Below are positions 17,777 to 29,048 of a stretch of 64,000 nucleotides of DNA, one piece after another. The notes below the pieces were generated by a model. It did not search any database, was not told the DNA's origin, and was given only the letters and a program-made list of their open reading frames with translations. Origin of the DNA: Streptomyces caeruleatus. GTDB taxonomy: Bacteria; Actinomycetota; Actinomycetes; Streptomycetales; Streptomycetaceae. The number at the start of each line of letters is the position of its first letter. The stretch's first letter is position 1. The DNA is taken from positions 32,330 through 96,329 of the forward strand of contig NZ_KQ948926.1 of NCBI RefSeq assembly GCF_001514235.1. Direction: 5' to 3'. The position numbers were made by a program, and so were the translations under genes.

Positions 17777-17792
17777 TGCCCGTCACCGGCGC

Positions 17793-18584
17793 CTAGAAAT
17801 CCCGCTGATAAAACGGGCGGACCCGCTGACGCATCCAGTCGATCACCGGGTCCTGGGCCACGTCCAGGAGGACCAGGTTGACCGGCCAGGGGGCGGGCGT
17901 GCGGCCCAGGGCCCGGGCGAGGGCGCTCATGGGAGCCGCGCGCAAGTCGCCGTCCCAGTGGGAGAGTTCGACGCCGACGAACATCACCGGGTGGGCCGTC
18001 TCGATCGCCGCCAGGCAGCGGCGGGCCGTGGTGACGACGCCGGTCTCGGCGAACTCGGCCGAGGCTGCCGCGAGGAAGTCGACCGGGTCGTCCTGCCAGT
18101 CGGGTTCGTAGAGCTTGACGCGGCCGCCGGAGGTGAGGCCGTCCAGCGGGGTGCGGCCCACCCGGCAGAGCTCGGCCACCGCGGCCGGGGGCAGCGGGAC
18201 GCCGACCGTGCCGTCGGGGTTCACGGCGATGCCGACCTGCGGGGGCAGACCGCGGGCGAACTCGACGGCGGGGGCGACGGTGTACGACATGTGGGCCCCG
18301 ACGACCTGGCGGAACTGTTCCTCGGAGCTGAACACCGGGACGTACGCCTGGCCCGCTATCTCCACGCTCGGCAGGTCCAGCGGGCCGCTGGCGGGTCCGC
18401 CGCCGTTGGGCAGCGGCACCCAGACGAAGCTGCGGCCCAGCACCTCGATGATCCGGCCGCCGGCCGAGGGGAGGCCGAGGGAGGCCGAGAGCACCTCCTC
18501 CAGTTCGTTGCCCGGCCAACCGCCGTGCGCGTGGAGGTGTGCCCCTGCCGGGAAGTCCGCGGGAAGATCCGCTGCGAAGTCCAT
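17793..18584 (-). CDS. SseB-family protein, second copy
   Basis: A 263-residue protein with the same two-domain plan as its neighbour. The N-terminal SseB domain contains RIIEVLGRSFVWVPLPNGG, VFSSEEQFRQVVG and GIAVNPDGTVGVPLPP. The C-terminal part ends DPVIDWMRQRVRPFYQRDF, which parallels MWMRATARPFYDRE in the other protein. Sequence identity between the two is modest, so the duplication is old. The N-terminus (DFAADLPADFPAGAHLHAHG) is specific to this copy. ATG at 18584. It may share a transcript with the first gene, although the hairpin between them argues for partial termination. Confidence 0.82.
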   Translation of the reverse strand: MDFAADLPADFPAGAHLHAHGGWPGNELEEVLSASLGLPSAGGRIIEVLGRSFVWVPLPNGGGPASGPLDLPSVEIAGQAYVPVFSSEEQFRQVVGAHMSYTVAPAVEFARGLPPQVGIAVNPDGTVGVPLPPAAVAELCRVGRTPLDGLTSGGRVKLYEPDWQDDPVDFLAAASAEFAETGVVTTARRCLAAIETAHPVMFVGVELSHWDGDLRAAPMSALARALGRTPAPWPVNLVLLDVAQDPVIDWMRQRVRPFYQRDF

Positions 18585-18663
18585 CTGTCTGACCGCCTGC
18601 TGAGAACCACGTCTGTGACTCAGAAGGCTATCCGGTGTCCGCCCCGCGCGACCCCGCGCCCGC

Positions 18664-19338
18664 TCAGCCCGTGAAGCCGATCCGGCACAGGGCGTCCGCC
18701 GCCTCCCGGTCGATCAGCACGGCGGAGCCGCAACCCTGGGGCAGGTTGCCCTTCTCCACCGAGGTGAGCAGGTGGGCGGCCGCTCGGCGGTGACGCAGGA
18801 AGGCGTACCGCGAGACGCCGCGGCCGCGCTCGCGCTGGCCCTCCAGGGCCGCGTCCGGGGGGACGTCGAGCAGCAGCAGGTGCAGGCGGCCGCCGCGGCG
18901 ACGGGCCTCGCGGGCCAGCCAGCCGCGCACCCAGGCCTGGGTGCCGCAGTCGTGCACGACGACGCCCTCGCCGGAGCGCACGGCGCGGCGCAGTCCGGTG
19001 TAGTGGGCGAGGCGGACCAGGGGGCGGTAGACGGCGTAGGGGAGGAAGCGGGGCATGCGGGCGTCCCAGCGGTCCCGGGTGTCCTGGGAGTCGATGCGGG
19101 TGCCCTGCACGGCCCGCTTCATCAGCGTGGACTTGCCGCTGCCGGGCAGGCCGGTGATCACGACGACGTCCTGGGGGCCGAAGAGCAGCGCGCGCGGGCT
19201 GCGTCCGGAGCGCTCGCGCAGATCACGGACCACGGGTGCGAGGCACGCGCCGCGGGCTTCGGCCGCCGGGGCCGCGGGCTGCTTGGGCAGCGCCATGCCC
19301 GAGGTCGTGGCGTACGCCGTAGTGCGGTTCACCGTCAT
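18664..19338 (-). CDS. P-loop ATP-binding protein (AAA/zeta-toxin-kinase-like)
   Basis: A 224-residue protein with a disordered N-terminus of about 55 residues. A Walker A motif follows, VVITGLPGSGKSTLMKRAV, with a hydrophobic strand and Asp in VVVHDCGTQAWVRGWL and a second in LHLLLLDVPPDAALEGQ. An arginine-rich lid is seen in RERGRGVSRYAFLRHRR. The layout fits small-molecule or nucleotide kinases of the AAA_33 group. The substrate is unknown. ATG at 19338; the divergent gene is the riboswitch-controlled gcvT, 175 bp from the first aptamer. Confidence 0.75.
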   Translation of the reverse strand: MTVNRTTAYATTSGMALPKQPAAPAAEARGACLAPVVRDLRERSGRSPRALLFGPQDVVVITGLPGSGKSTLMKRAVQGTRIDSQDTRDRWDARMPRFLPYAVYRPLVRLAHYTGLRRAVRSGEGVVVHDCGTQAWVRGWLAREARRRGGRLHLLLLDVPPDAALEGQRERGRGVSRYAFLRHRRAAAHLLTSVEKGNLPQGCGSAVLIDREAADALCRIGFTG

Positions 19339-19513
19339 CGTCCTCCTCCGGGGTCAGGATTCCCCATCCCCACTGAGCGTAAAGAGAAGGTAATGGATGA
19401 TCTCTCACATTTTCGTTCACTTCCTGCCACAAGCCGGTTACAGACACGGCCTGCCGTTGACGGGCACGGGCGTGCAATGATGTGCGCGCCAACTGCATAC
19501 CGGCCGTTTGAAT

Positions 19514-19731
19514 CCGCGCGGGAGAGTCCCCAGCAGTCCATCGCTGGGGCGCCGAAGGAGCAAGTCCCTCCCTTGAATCTCTCAGGCCCCGTTACCGCGC
19601 GGGCGAGGCACATCTGAAAAGCGGGCCGCTCCGTCTCTACCCGGGACGCGTGGCCCCACCCAAGGTGCAAGCCGTTGATCGTCCCTGTGGCGGTCCCGGC
19701 GAACCTCTCAGGTTCCGATGACAGATGGGGA
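19514..19731 (+). promoter_or_regulatory. tandem glycine riboswitch upstream of gcvT
   Basis: First aptamer: GGGAGAG at 19520, the core GCGCCGAAGGAGCAAG at 19550-19565, then AATCTCTCAGGC and the closing GCGCGG. A linker with CATCTGAAAAGC joins the second aptamer: CCACCCAAGGTGCAAGCC near 19655-19672, then GAACCTCTCAGG and GATGACAGATGGGG. These are the two conserved glycine-aptamer cores in the usual cooperative tandem. The gcvT start is 40 bp downstream. Glycine is expected to turn the operon on. Confidence 0.93.
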
Positions 19732-19771
19732 GGAACGACCTCGCCCGTCATGCCTTGGGAGACAACGTCCG

Positions 19772-20905
<1,134 letters not shown>

Positions 20906-21029
20906 CCCCGTACGGAGAGACTGGCCCAGCGGCCCCGTGCGTGACCCTGCGCACATTCACGCTGCTCACAGGCGTATTCAGCAGTCCCCCATCCATCACC
21001 ACTCCCGCGCGTACAGGAGAATTCAGGCC

Positions 21030-21407
21030 ATGAGCAACCCCCAGCAGCTGCGCTACAGCAAGGAGCACGAGTGGCTGTCGACCGCCGAGGACGGCGTCTC
21101 GACGGTCGGCATCACCGAGTTCGCGGCCAACGCGCTCGGCGACGTCGTCTACGCCCAGCTCCCCGAGGTCGGCTCGACCGTGACCGCGGGTGACACCTGC
21201 GGTGAGCTGGAGTCGACCAAGTCGGTTTCCGACCTGTACTCCCCGGTCACCGGCGAGGTCACCGAGATCAACGAGGACGTCGTGAACGACCCGGCGCTGG
21301 TGAACTCCGCCCCCTTCGAGGGCGGCTGGCTGTTCAAGGTACGCGTCACGGAGGAGCCGGCCGACCTGCTCTCCGCCGACGAGTACGTCGCCCACACCGC
21401 CGGCTGA
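21030..21407 (+). CDS. gcvH: glycine cleavage system H protein
   Basis: A 125-residue lipoyl carrier protein. The lipoylated lysine is Lys64 in [14 protein letters not shown]. The strong family segments EHEWL and [20 protein letters not shown] are present. ATG at 21030 follows AGGAGA. It shuttles the aminomethyl group between P, T and L proteins. It sits 16 bp before glyA, which takes the resulting 5,10-methylene-THF and glycine to serine. Confidence 0.97.
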   Translation: MSNPQQLRYSKEHEWLSTAEDGVSTVGITEFAANALGDVVYAQLPEVGSTVTAGDTCGELESTKSVSDLYSPVTGEVTEINEDVVNDPALVNSAPFEGGWLFKVRVTEEPADLLSADEYVAHTAG

Positions 21408-21423
21408 GGAGTCGCACCCCCTT

Positions 21424-22713
21424 ATGTCTGACAAGTCGCTTCTGAACACCCCCCTGCACGAGCTGGACCCGGCCGTCGCCGCCGCGCTCGACGCCGAGCT
21501 GGAGCGCCAGCAGACCACCCTGGAGATGATCGCCTCCGAGAACTTCGCGCCGGTCGCGGTCATGGAGGCCCAGGGTTCGGTCGCCACCAACAAGTACGCC
21601 GAGGGCTACCCGGGCCGCCGCTACTACGGCGGCTGCGAGCACGTCGACGTCGCCGAGCAGATCGCCATCGACCGGGTCAAGGAGCTGTTCGGCGCCGAGT
21701 ACGCCAACGTCCAGCCCCACTCCGGCGCCTCCGCCAACCAGGCCGCCCTGTTCGCGCTGGCCCAGCCCGGCGACACCATCCTCGGCCTGGACCTGGCCCA
21801 CGGCGGCCACCTCACCCACGGCATGCGGCTGAACTTCTCCGGCAAGCAGTTCAAGGTGGTCCCGTACCACGTGGACTCCGCCACCGGCCTGGTCGACATG
21901 GCCGAGGTCGAGAAGCTCGCCAAGGAGCACCGGCCGAAGGTGATCATCGCGGGCTGGTCGGCGTACCCGCGGCAGCTGGACTTCGCCGAGTTCCGCCGGA
22001 TCGCCGACGCGGTCGAGGCGTACCTGTGGGTCGACATGGCGCACTTCGCGGGCCTGGTCGCCGCCGGGCTGCACCCGAACCCGGTCGAGTACGCGGACGT
22101 CGTCACGTCCACCACCCACAAGACGCTGGGCGGCCCGCGCGGCGGCATCATCCTCGCGAAGAAGGACTTCGCGAAGAAGCTGAACTCGTCCGTCTTCCCG
22201 GGCTTCCAGGGCGGCCCCCTGGAGCATGTGATCGCGGCCAAGGCGGTGTCCTTCAAGGTCGCCGCGAGCGAGGAGTTCAAGGAGCGCCAGCGCCGTACGG
22301 TGGAGGGCGCGCGGATCCTCGCCGACCGCCTGACCGCCGCGGACGCCCGCGAGGCCGGCGTCAACGTGCTCTCCGGTGGCACCGACGTGCACCTGATCCT
22401 GGTCGACCTGCGGGAGTCCGAGCTGGACGGCCAGCAGGCCGAGGACCGGCTCCACGAGGTCGGCATCACGGTCAACCGCAACGCCGTACCCAACGACCCG
22501 CGCCCGCCGATGGTGACCTCGGGCCTGCGCATCGGCACGCCCGCCCTGGCCACCCGCGGCTTCACGGCCGAGGACTTCACCGAGGTCGCGGACGTCATCG
22601 CCGAGACGCTGAAGGCGCCCTCTCCCTTCGGGGCGGCCGACGCGGACGCCCTGAAGGCCCGGGTCAAGTCCCTGGCCGACAAGCACCCGCTGTACCCCGG
22701 TCTGAACAAGTAG
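21424..22713 (+). CDS. glyA: serine hydroxymethyltransferase
   Basis: A 429-residue PLP enzyme interconverting serine and glycine with tetrahydrofolate. The PLP lysine is in [14 protein letters not shown], with the substrate region [10 protein letters not shown] near residue 38 and [15 protein letters not shown]. Full length for the family. ATG at 21424. In this operon, with the glycine cleavage proteins, it probably runs from glycine to serine. A strong hairpin follows before sdaA. Confidence 0.98.
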   Translation: MSDKSLLNTPLHELDPAVAAALDAELERQQTTLEMIASENFAPVAVMEAQGSVATNKYAEGYPGRRYYGGCEHVDVAEQIAIDRVKELFGAEYANVQPHSGASANQAALFALAQPGDTILGLDLAHGGHLTHGMRLNFSGKQFKVVPYHVDSATGLVDMAEVEKLAKEHRPKVIIAGWSAYPRQLDFAEFRRIADAVEAYLWVDMAHFAGLVAAGLHPNPVEYADVVTSTTHKTLGGPRGGIILAKKDFAKKLNSSVFPGFQGGPLEHVIAAKAVSFKVAASEEFKERQRRTVEGARILADRLTAADAREAGVNVLSGGTDVHLILVDLRESELDGQQAEDRLHEVGITVNRNAVPNDPRPPMVTSGLRIGTPALATRGFTAEDFTEVADVIAETLKAPSPFGAADADALKARVKSLADKHPLYPGLNK

Positions 22714-22722
22714 TCCCTTTTT

Positions 22723-22764
22723 GTGGGGTGTCCCGCACACTCGTAGGTGAGCGGGACACCCCAC
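22723..22764 (+). terminator. 14-bp perfect hairpin between glyA and sdaA
   Basis: GTGGGGTGTCCCGC (22723-22736) pairs with GCGGGACACCCCAC (22751-22764) over a 14-base loop. It starts 9 bp after the glyA stop and ends 34 bp before the sdaA start. It may be a partial terminator or may stabilise mRNA; sdaA could also have its own promoter. Confidence 0.8.
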
Positions 22765-22798
22765 GCCCCTGTTCCACCCCGTATTGAGGAGTCCCACC

Positions 22799-24166
<1,368 letters not shown>

Positions 24167-24214
24167 CGGACGTCGGGGGCCAGGGGGTGTGGCGTACCGT
24201 TTCCCCTGCTGCCG

Positions 24215-25303
24215 TCACCGGCACGGCACCGCCCCCGACACCTCCACCAGCAGCCGCTCGACCTCCGCACCCCAGCGTGAGGCGATGACCAGATCGCGGG
24301 CCGGGTCGACCCACAGCAGATGGTTGCCGCCGTTGCCGCGAGCGCAGCGGCCGGTGTGCGGGGCGCGGGGCCACACCGCGCCCGTGTCGTTGAGCCACCA
24401 GGACAGGCCGTACTCGGGCTTGACCCGGCAGGGCGTCCACAGCTCCTCGACCCACCGGCGCGACACGACCTGACGCCCGCCCCAGCTCCCGCCCCGCAGA
24501 CACAGCAGCCCGATGCGGGCCAGGTCCAGGGCGCTGATCCACAGCCCGCCGCCCCAGTGGGCGCCACCGGACACGACCGGCACCTCGGTACCCTCGATCG
24601 CCACGACCGAGCCGGCGTAACCGTGCCAGGACCAGCTGTCCGAGGCGCCGACCGGCGTCAGGACGCGCTCGCGCAGCACCTCCGGCAGGGCACGGCCGAA
24701 CAGGACCGTGAGCGCCAGTGCCGTCAGGTTCACCCGCACGTCGTTGTACGCCCAGCCCGCACCCGGCGGTCCGCCCGCCGACTCCGTGCCCTCACGGGTG
24801 CTCTGCGCGTCCACCCACGTCGGCTTGGACCACAGCTCGCCCTCCCACTGGCTGGTCTGCTCCAGCAGATGCCGCCAGGTGATCGCGCGCCCGTGCGGGC
24901 CGTCGAACTCGGGGAGGTCCACCGACTCCGCCACGGGTGCGTCCAGCCGCAACGCCCCGTCGTCGAAGGCGACGCCCGCCACCAGCGAGAGCACGCTCTT
25001 CGTGGCGCTGAACGCCATCTCCGCACGCCCCGGATCACCCCAGGACGCCAGCACGGCGCCGCCCCGCACGACGACCCCGCAGGCTCCCCGCCCGTCGAGC
25101 AGCGGCCCGACGACCTCCCGGTGGGAGGCGTCCGCCACCTGCTCCGCGAGATACGCCGCCATGTCGTCCACACCGGCCACGGACCGCCCGGCCTGCGCCC
25201 GCACGGCCCGCGAGAGCGTCGCCCGGTGCACGCCCTCCCAGGGGTCGCCGCCCCCGTCGCCGCCGTCCAGGACCCTCTCCCCGTACATCGCCGTCCCCCA
25301 CAT
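24215..25303 (-). CDS. serine hydrolase of the beta-lactamase/class C family
   Basis: About 362 residues from the ATG at 25303; an ATG at 25288 has a better ribosome site (GGGGGA). The SxxK motif is FSATKSVLSLVAG, with Ser as nucleophile, and the Tyr motif is GWAYNDVRVNL. The GGGLWISALDLARIGLLCL and GNGGNHLLWVDPARDLVI segments match PF00144 proteins (beta-lactamase-related esterases and D-aminopeptidases). No signal peptide is seen, so it probably acts in the cytoplasm and is unlikely to be a resistance beta-lactamase. Divergent from a GH25 lysozyme gene and convergent with sdaA. Confidence 0.85.
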   Translation of the reverse strand: MWGTAMYGERVLDGGDGGGDPWEGVHRATLSRAVRAQAGRSVAGVDDMAAYLAEQVADASHREVVGPLLDGRGACGVVVRGGAVLASWGDPGRAEMAFSATKSVLSLVAGVAFDDGALRLDAPVAESVDLPEFDGPHGRAITWRHLLEQTSQWEGELWSKPTWVDAQSTREGTESAGGPPGAGWAYNDVRVNLTALALTVLFGRALPEVLRERVLTPVGASDSWSWHGYAGSVVAIEGTEVPVVSGGAHWGGGLWISALDLARIGLLCLRGGSWGGRQVVSRRWVEELWTPCRVKPEYGLSWWLNDTGAVWPRAPHTGRCARGNGGNHLLWVDPARDLVIASRWGAEVERLLVEVSGAVPCR

Positions 25304-25415
25304 CACCGAATGTTGACAATTCCCCGTCAGGTACGCGTCAGACATGCCACCGTGGGGCATACACCCCACCCGATCCAACTCCTCTCCCCCCACCAGCACT
25401 TCAGGGAGTCCCCCC

Positions 25416-25973
25416 ATGATCCGTGGCATCGATGTCAGCGCGTACCAGTCCTCGTCCTACGACACCGACGGCATCTCCTTCGTCTTCATCAAGGCGACCG
25501 AGGGCCGCTCCTACATCAACCCCAAACTCGCCGCCCAGACCAAACGCGCCCGCGACGCCGGCCTGGTCGTCGGCTTCTACCACTTCCTCTGGCCCGGCAA
25601 CCTCTCGGCCCAGGCGGACTACTTCGTGAGCAAGGCCCCCGAGCGGGCGGGCGACATCCTCGCCGTCGACTGGGAGACGACGAGCGAGGGGACACACGCG
25701 AGCAATGCGGAGAAGGACCTGTTCATCCGGAAGGTGAAGGAGAAGCGCCCGAACAACCCGGTGATCCTTTACGCCAACAGGCACTACTGGCTGAACGTGG
25801 ACACCACGTCCTACGCCGGCGACGGCCTCTGGATCGCCGACTACGTGACGGCGGGCAAGCCCCGGATCCAGGCGAAGTGGCGTTTCCACCAGTACACCGA
25901 CAGCCCGCTGGACAAGAACGTGGCGAACTTCGCGAGCAAGGCCGCGCTGCGGGAGTGGGCCGAGAACGCCTGA
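25416..25973 (+). CDS. GH25 lysozyme (muramidase) without signal peptide
   Basis: A 185-residue glycosyl hydrolase family 25 domain that cuts the MurNAc-GlcNAc bond. The barrel begins at residue 3, GIDVSAYQ, with catalytic acids in the DVS strand and in AVDWET (D and E). FIKATEGRSYINP and GFYHFLW are also typical, ending WRFHQYTDSPLDKNVA. ATG at 25416 follows AGGGAG; nothing upstream looks like a signal peptide. The lack of a secretion signal and of a wall-binding domain resembles phage endolysins that need a holin. No other phage genes adjoin it. Confidence 0.9.
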   Translation: MIRGIDVSAYQSSSYDTDGISFVFIKATEGRSYINPKLAAQTKRARDAGLVVGFYHFLWPGNLSAQADYFVSKAPERAGDILAVDWETTSEGTHASNAEKDLFIRKVKEKRPNNPVILYANRHYWLNVDTTSYAGDGLWIADYVTAGKPRIQAKWRFHQYTDSPLDKNVANFASKAALREWAENA

Positions 25974-26003
25974 AGGTCGGCCCGGTACAGCGAGGCGAAC
26001 CCG

Positions 26004-26690
26004 CTACCCTCCGAACGGGTCCTCCAACTCCTTCCGCACCACATCCACCGCTCCTTCCGCGTCCCCGTCCACGATCGCCCGCACCAGGGCCTCGTGGGCG
26101 TCGTCGGCGGTGTTGGGATCGTGGGTGCGCAGGCCGGTGAGGGTCAGGAGGTCGATCAGACCGTCGCGCAGGACGGGGACGAACTCGCTGAACAGGTCGG
26201 TGAGTACGGGGTTGTGGGCCGCGGCGACCACGGCGGCGTGGAGGGCGATGTCGGCGTCGACGAAGGTCGCGTCGTCGCCCGCGGACGCGGTCCGGCGGCC
26301 TGCCAGTGCGGCCCGCAGCGCAAGGACGTCCTCGGGGGTGCGACGGTGGGCGGCAAGGCGGGCCGCCTGGACCTCGACGGCCATGCGGACCTCGTAGACG
26401 TCGGACACCGCGGCCCGGCGCAGGCGGGCGGGCCAGTCCTCGGCCGGTTCGGTGGCGATGACGAAGACGCCGGCGCCCTGGCGCGGTTGGACGAGGCCCG
26501 CGCCAGCCAGGGCGCGCAGTGCCTCGCGGACCGTGGACCGGCCGACGCCGAGTTCCTTGGCCAGGGTGGTCTCGCCGGGGAGCTTCGTGCCGACGGGCCA
26601 GTGGCCGTCGGTGATCTGCTCGCGCAGTCGCTCGGCGGCCTGTTCGACCAGCGGGCTGGGGCGGACGGCACCGAGCGGCACGACATTCAC
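26004..26690 (-). CDS. FadR/GntR-family transcriptional regulator (FCD domain)
   Basis: A 228-residue regulator. The winged helix-turn-helix spans about residues 12-78 (AAERLREQITDGHWPVGTKL, LGVGRSTVREALRALAGAGL). The C-terminal FCD ligand domain has the metal-binding pattern with D and H residues in DADIALHAAVVAAAHNPVL and a late His in DDAHEALVRAIVDGD. GTG at 26690 or at 26681, which has AGGTGA upstream, is the start. It diverges from the leuA leader region, so leuA is a possible target. FCD ligands are usually organic acids or amino-acid derivatives. Confidence 0.88.
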   Translation of the reverse strand: MNVVPLGAVRPSPLVEQAAERLREQITDGHWPVGTKLPGETTLAKELGVGRSTVREALRALAGAGLVQPRQGAGVFVIATEPAEDWPARLRRAAVSDVYEVRMAVEVQAARLAAHRRTPEDVLALRAALAGRRTASAGDDATFVDADIALHAAVVAAAHNPVLTDLFSEFVPVLRDGLIDLLTLTGLRTHDPNTADDAHEALVRAIVDGDAEGAVDVVRKELEDPFGG

Positions 26691-26787
26691 CTACATGTCC
26701 AAAAAGTCGGGGAGCCGGATCACTTATCCGAGGACTCAGCAAGATTCTACTTGTCTGAGGAGCTGAGGAGTGGATAACGTGCCGAGC

Positions 26788-26835
26788 ATGACGTTCCGCG
26801 GTCTGCTTCTTCTCGGCTGCCGCGGCGGGGCGTGA
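26788..26835 (+). CDS. leucine-rich leader peptide of the 2-isopropylmalate synthase gene
   Basis: A 15-residue peptide [15 protein letters not shown] with four consecutive leucine codons: CTG, CTT, CTT, CTC. CTT is rare in Streptomyces, and its double use strengthens the idea of ribosome stalling when charged leucine is scarce. The stop TGA is at 26833-26835. Hairpins follow directly. A possible -10 (GATAAC at 26773) so near the ATG suggests a leaderless or very short-leadered transcript. Confidence 0.85.
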   Translation: MTFRGLLLLGCRGGA

Positions 26836-26874
26836 CCCGACCGGCACCCCGCCGCGGGGCGCCGTGCTGCCGGT
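26820..26874 (+). promoter_or_regulatory. leucine attenuator: mutually exclusive RNA stems
   Basis: CCGCGGCGGGG (26820-26830), inside the last codons of the leader peptide, can pair perfectly with CCCCGCCGCGG (26847-26857). Alternatively ACCGGCA (26840-26846) pairs with TGCCGGT (26868-26874), enclosing CCCCG-CCG-CGGGG. The two pairings cross and exclude one another, as expected for attenuation. The synthase start is 34 bp beyond. No U-run follows, so control may be at termination or translation. Confidence 0.75.
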
Positions 26875-26908
26875 CACTGTCCGACCGAGCCGAAGGCCCC
26901 AGCAGACG

Positions 26909-28669
26909 ATGACCACCACCGCGAGCACCCACGCGACCACGACCGCGGCCGTCGCCCCGCGCGAGCCATGGAATCCGCAACGCCCCAGCCCCATGCCCCA
27001 CCACCGCTACCGCCCGTTCCAGGACCGGGTGGACGTCCCTGTCACGGACCGGTCCTGGCCCTCCGCACGCATCGACCGCGCCCCCCTCTGGGTCCCCGTC
27101 GACCTGCGCGACGGCAACCAGGCCCTGGTCGAACCGATGGACACCCCGCGCAAGCGCCGCTTCTTCGATCTGCTGGTCGCGACGGGCTTCAAGGAGATCG
27201 AGGTCGGCTACCCGTCGGCGAGCCGCACGGACTTCGACTTCGTACGGCACCTGGTGACCACGGACGCCGTGCCCGACGACGTCACGCCCGTCGTCTTCAC
27301 CCCGGCCCGGCCGGATCTGATCGACCGGACCTTCGAGTCGATCGCCGGACTGCCGCGGGCCGTGGTGCACCTGTACATCGCGACCTCGCCGGTGTGGCGG
27401 AGCGTCGTCCTGGCCCGGGATCGCCGTGCGGTGTGGCGGGCGGTGCGGGAGGCGGCCGAGCGGATGGTGCGCCGGGCGCCCGACGGCGTCCGCTTCCAGT
27501 TCTCTCCCGAGACCTTCAACCTCACCGAACCCGACTTCGTCCTGGAACTGTGCGACGGGCTCACCCGGTTGTGGGACGCGAGCCCGGACCGGCCCGTCAC
27601 ACACAACCTCCCGGCGACCGTCGAGATCGCCACCCCCAACGTGTACGCCGACCAGATCGAGTACATGCACCGCAATCTCGCCCGCCGCGACTCGGTGATC
27701 CTCTCCGTCCACCCGCACAACGACCGCGGCACGGGCGTCGCCTGCGCCGAACTCGCCGTGCTGGCCGGCGCCCAGCGCGTCGAGGGCTGTCTGTTCGGCA
27801 ACGGGGAGCGCACGGGGAACGTCGACCTGGTGACCCTGGCGATGAACCTGTACGCGCAAGGGGTGGACCCCATGGTCGACTTCAGCGACATCGACGCGGC
27901 CAGGGAGGTCGTCGAGGACTGCAACCGGCTGCCGGTGCACCCCCGCCACCCGTACGCCGGCGACCTTGTCCACACGGCCTTCTCCGGCACCCACCAGGAC
28001 GCCATCAGCAAGGGCCTGACCGAGCACGCGCGCAGGGCGGCCGAGTCTGGGGTGCCCGAGGCCCAGGCACCCTGGAAGGTGCCGTACCTGCCGATCGACC
28101 CGGCCGACATCGGGCGTTCCTACGAGGCGGTGATCCGCGTCAACTCCCAGTCGGGGAAGGGCGGAGCGGCGTATCTGCTGCGTGCCCACCACGATCTCGA
28201 CCTGCCGCCGCGCATGCGGGCCGGATTCTCGGCCGTCGTTCAGCAGGCCACGGACGACAGCGGGCGGGAGATCACGGCGAAGGAGCTGTACGACCTGTTC
28301 CGGGCGACGTACGTCGTCGAGGAAGGGGAGATCGCCCTGGTCACGTGGTCCGTGCAGCTGGACGCCGGCGGTGGGCAGGGCGACGGTGGCCGCGAGCACC
28401 GGTTCGTCTGCACCCTGCGCGCCGGGGACCGCACGGGCGACCACGAGGGCACCGGCACCGACCCGCTCTCCGCGTTCGTCGACGCCCTCGGCGGCGCCGG
28501 GTTCGCCGTCGACGTCCTCGACTGTGCCGAGCACCCGACCGAGGACGGGAAGGCGGCCTACGCCGAATGCCGGGTGAACGGCGTCACCGCCTGGGGCGCC
28601 GGTCGTGGCCGGGGGCCGGCGGCCGCGGTCCGGGCGGTCGTGTCAGCGGTGAACCGGGCGATGCGGTGA
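26909..28669 (+). CDS. leuA: 2-isopropylmalate synthase
   Basis: A 586-residue enzyme for the first committed step of leucine synthesis (acetyl-CoA plus 2-oxoisovalerate). The catalytic barrel has [29 protein letters not shown], the metal-site [11 protein letters not shown] and [19 protein letters not shown]. The C-terminal LeuA dimer/allosteric domain starts near residue 450. The first 45 residues are a Thr/Ala-rich extension. ATG at 26909. Streptomyces carry leuA elsewhere, so this may be a second copy, but the leucine leader upstream argues for a genuine biosynthetic role. Confidence 0.95.
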   Translation: MTTTASTHATTTAAVAPREPWNPQRPSPMPHHRYRPFQDRVDVPVTDRSWPSARIDRAPLWVPVDLRDGNQALVEPMDTPRKRRFFDLLVATGFKEIEVGYPSASRTDFDFVRHLVTTDAVPDDVTPVVFTPARPDLIDRTFESIAGLPRAVVHLYIATSPVWRSVVLARDRRAVWRAVREAAERMVRRAPDGVRFQFSPETFNLTEPDFVLELCDGLTRLWDASPDRPVTHNLPATVEIATPNVYADQIEYMHRNLARRDSVILSVHPHNDRGTGVACAELAVLAGAQRVEGCLFGNGERTGNVDLVTLAMNLYAQGVDPMVDFSDIDAAREVVEDCNRLPVHPRHPYAGDLVHTAFSGTHQDAISKGLTEHARRAAESGVPEAQAPWKVPYLPIDPADIGRSYEAVIRVNSQSGKGGAAYLLRAHHDLDLPPRMRAGFSAVVQQATDDSGREITAKELYDLFRATYVVEEGEIALVTWSVQLDAGGGQGDGGREHRFVCTLRAGDRTGDHEGTGTDPLSAFVDALGGAGFAVDVLDCAEHPTEDGKAAYAECRVNGVTAWGAGRGRGPAAAVRAVVSAVNRAMR

Positions 28670-28760
28670 CGGAGGTGCTGCGGGCCGAGGTCTCGATGAC
28701 CGTCCGGGCGGGCGGGCGAGCACTGGGCCTGCTCAGCGTGTATGCCCACACACTGGACAT

Positions 28761-28784
28761 CTAGCAATTGCTAGGTGATGCTAG
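28761..28784. promoter_or_regulatory. toxin-antitoxin operator: CTAGCAATTGCTAG plus extra TGCTAG half-site
   Basis: A perfect 14-bp palindrome (28761-28774), then a third half-site TGCTAG at 28779-28784. It lies 40 bp before the antitoxin start. Closely spaced 6-bp half-sites are typical of ribbon-helix-helix repressors that autoregulate toxin-antitoxin operons. Confidence 0.7.
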
Positions 28785-28823
28785 TCGGCATCGTTGGCGC
28801 ACCTCACGCACTCGGGAGCTCAC

Positions 28824-29048
28824 ATGCAGACCCAGGACACCAAGCAGCTGAACGTGCGACTTCCCGCCGAGTTGGTCGACAAGGCCAAGGCCATAGCTCA
28901 CGAGCGCGGGATGATGCTCTCCGGCTACATCCGGACGCTCATCGAGCGGGACCTCGAGGGCAAGGAGACGCCGGACGAGACTGTCCCGCCACACGTCCTG
29001 GCCGCAGCAAAGGCTTTCGCAGAGGCTTTGGAGGCCGGGCGCCGCTGA
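28824..29048 (+). CDS. ribbon-helix-helix antitoxin
   Basis: A 74-residue protein. The RHH fold is clear: a beta strand KQLNVRLPAELVDKA, helix AKAIAHERGM, then MLSGYIRTLIERDL. The acidic C-terminal tail (ETPDETVPPHVLAAAKAFAE) should wrap the toxin. ATG at 28824 behind GGGAG; an upstream ATG adds ten residues. It is translationally coupled to the next gene by a 4-bp overlap, and a palindromic operator lies upstream. Confidence 0.85.
   Translation: MQTQDTKQLNVRLPAELVDKAKAIAHERGMMLSGYIRTLIERDLEGKETPDETVPPHVLAAAKAFAEALEAGRR

Noticed and set aside
24215..25303. Reading the serine hydrolase as an antibiotic-resistance beta-lactamase
   Set aside because: It has no signal peptide and the third KTG-like motif is replaced by GNGGN, so an esterase or peptidase role is more likely.
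25313..25342. TTGACA at 25313 as the -35 of a promoter for the GH25 gene
   Set aside because: The -35 is perfect but no convincing -10 lies 16-18 bp downstream; left out as a feature.
28666..28764. 32-codon frame starting GTG inside the leuA stop, encoding [17 protein letters not shown]... and ending before the toxin-antitoxin operator
   Set aside because: Resembles the end of a GAF-like strand but is too short, has no ribosome site of its own, and could be the leftover of a lost gene; not enough to call a CDS.
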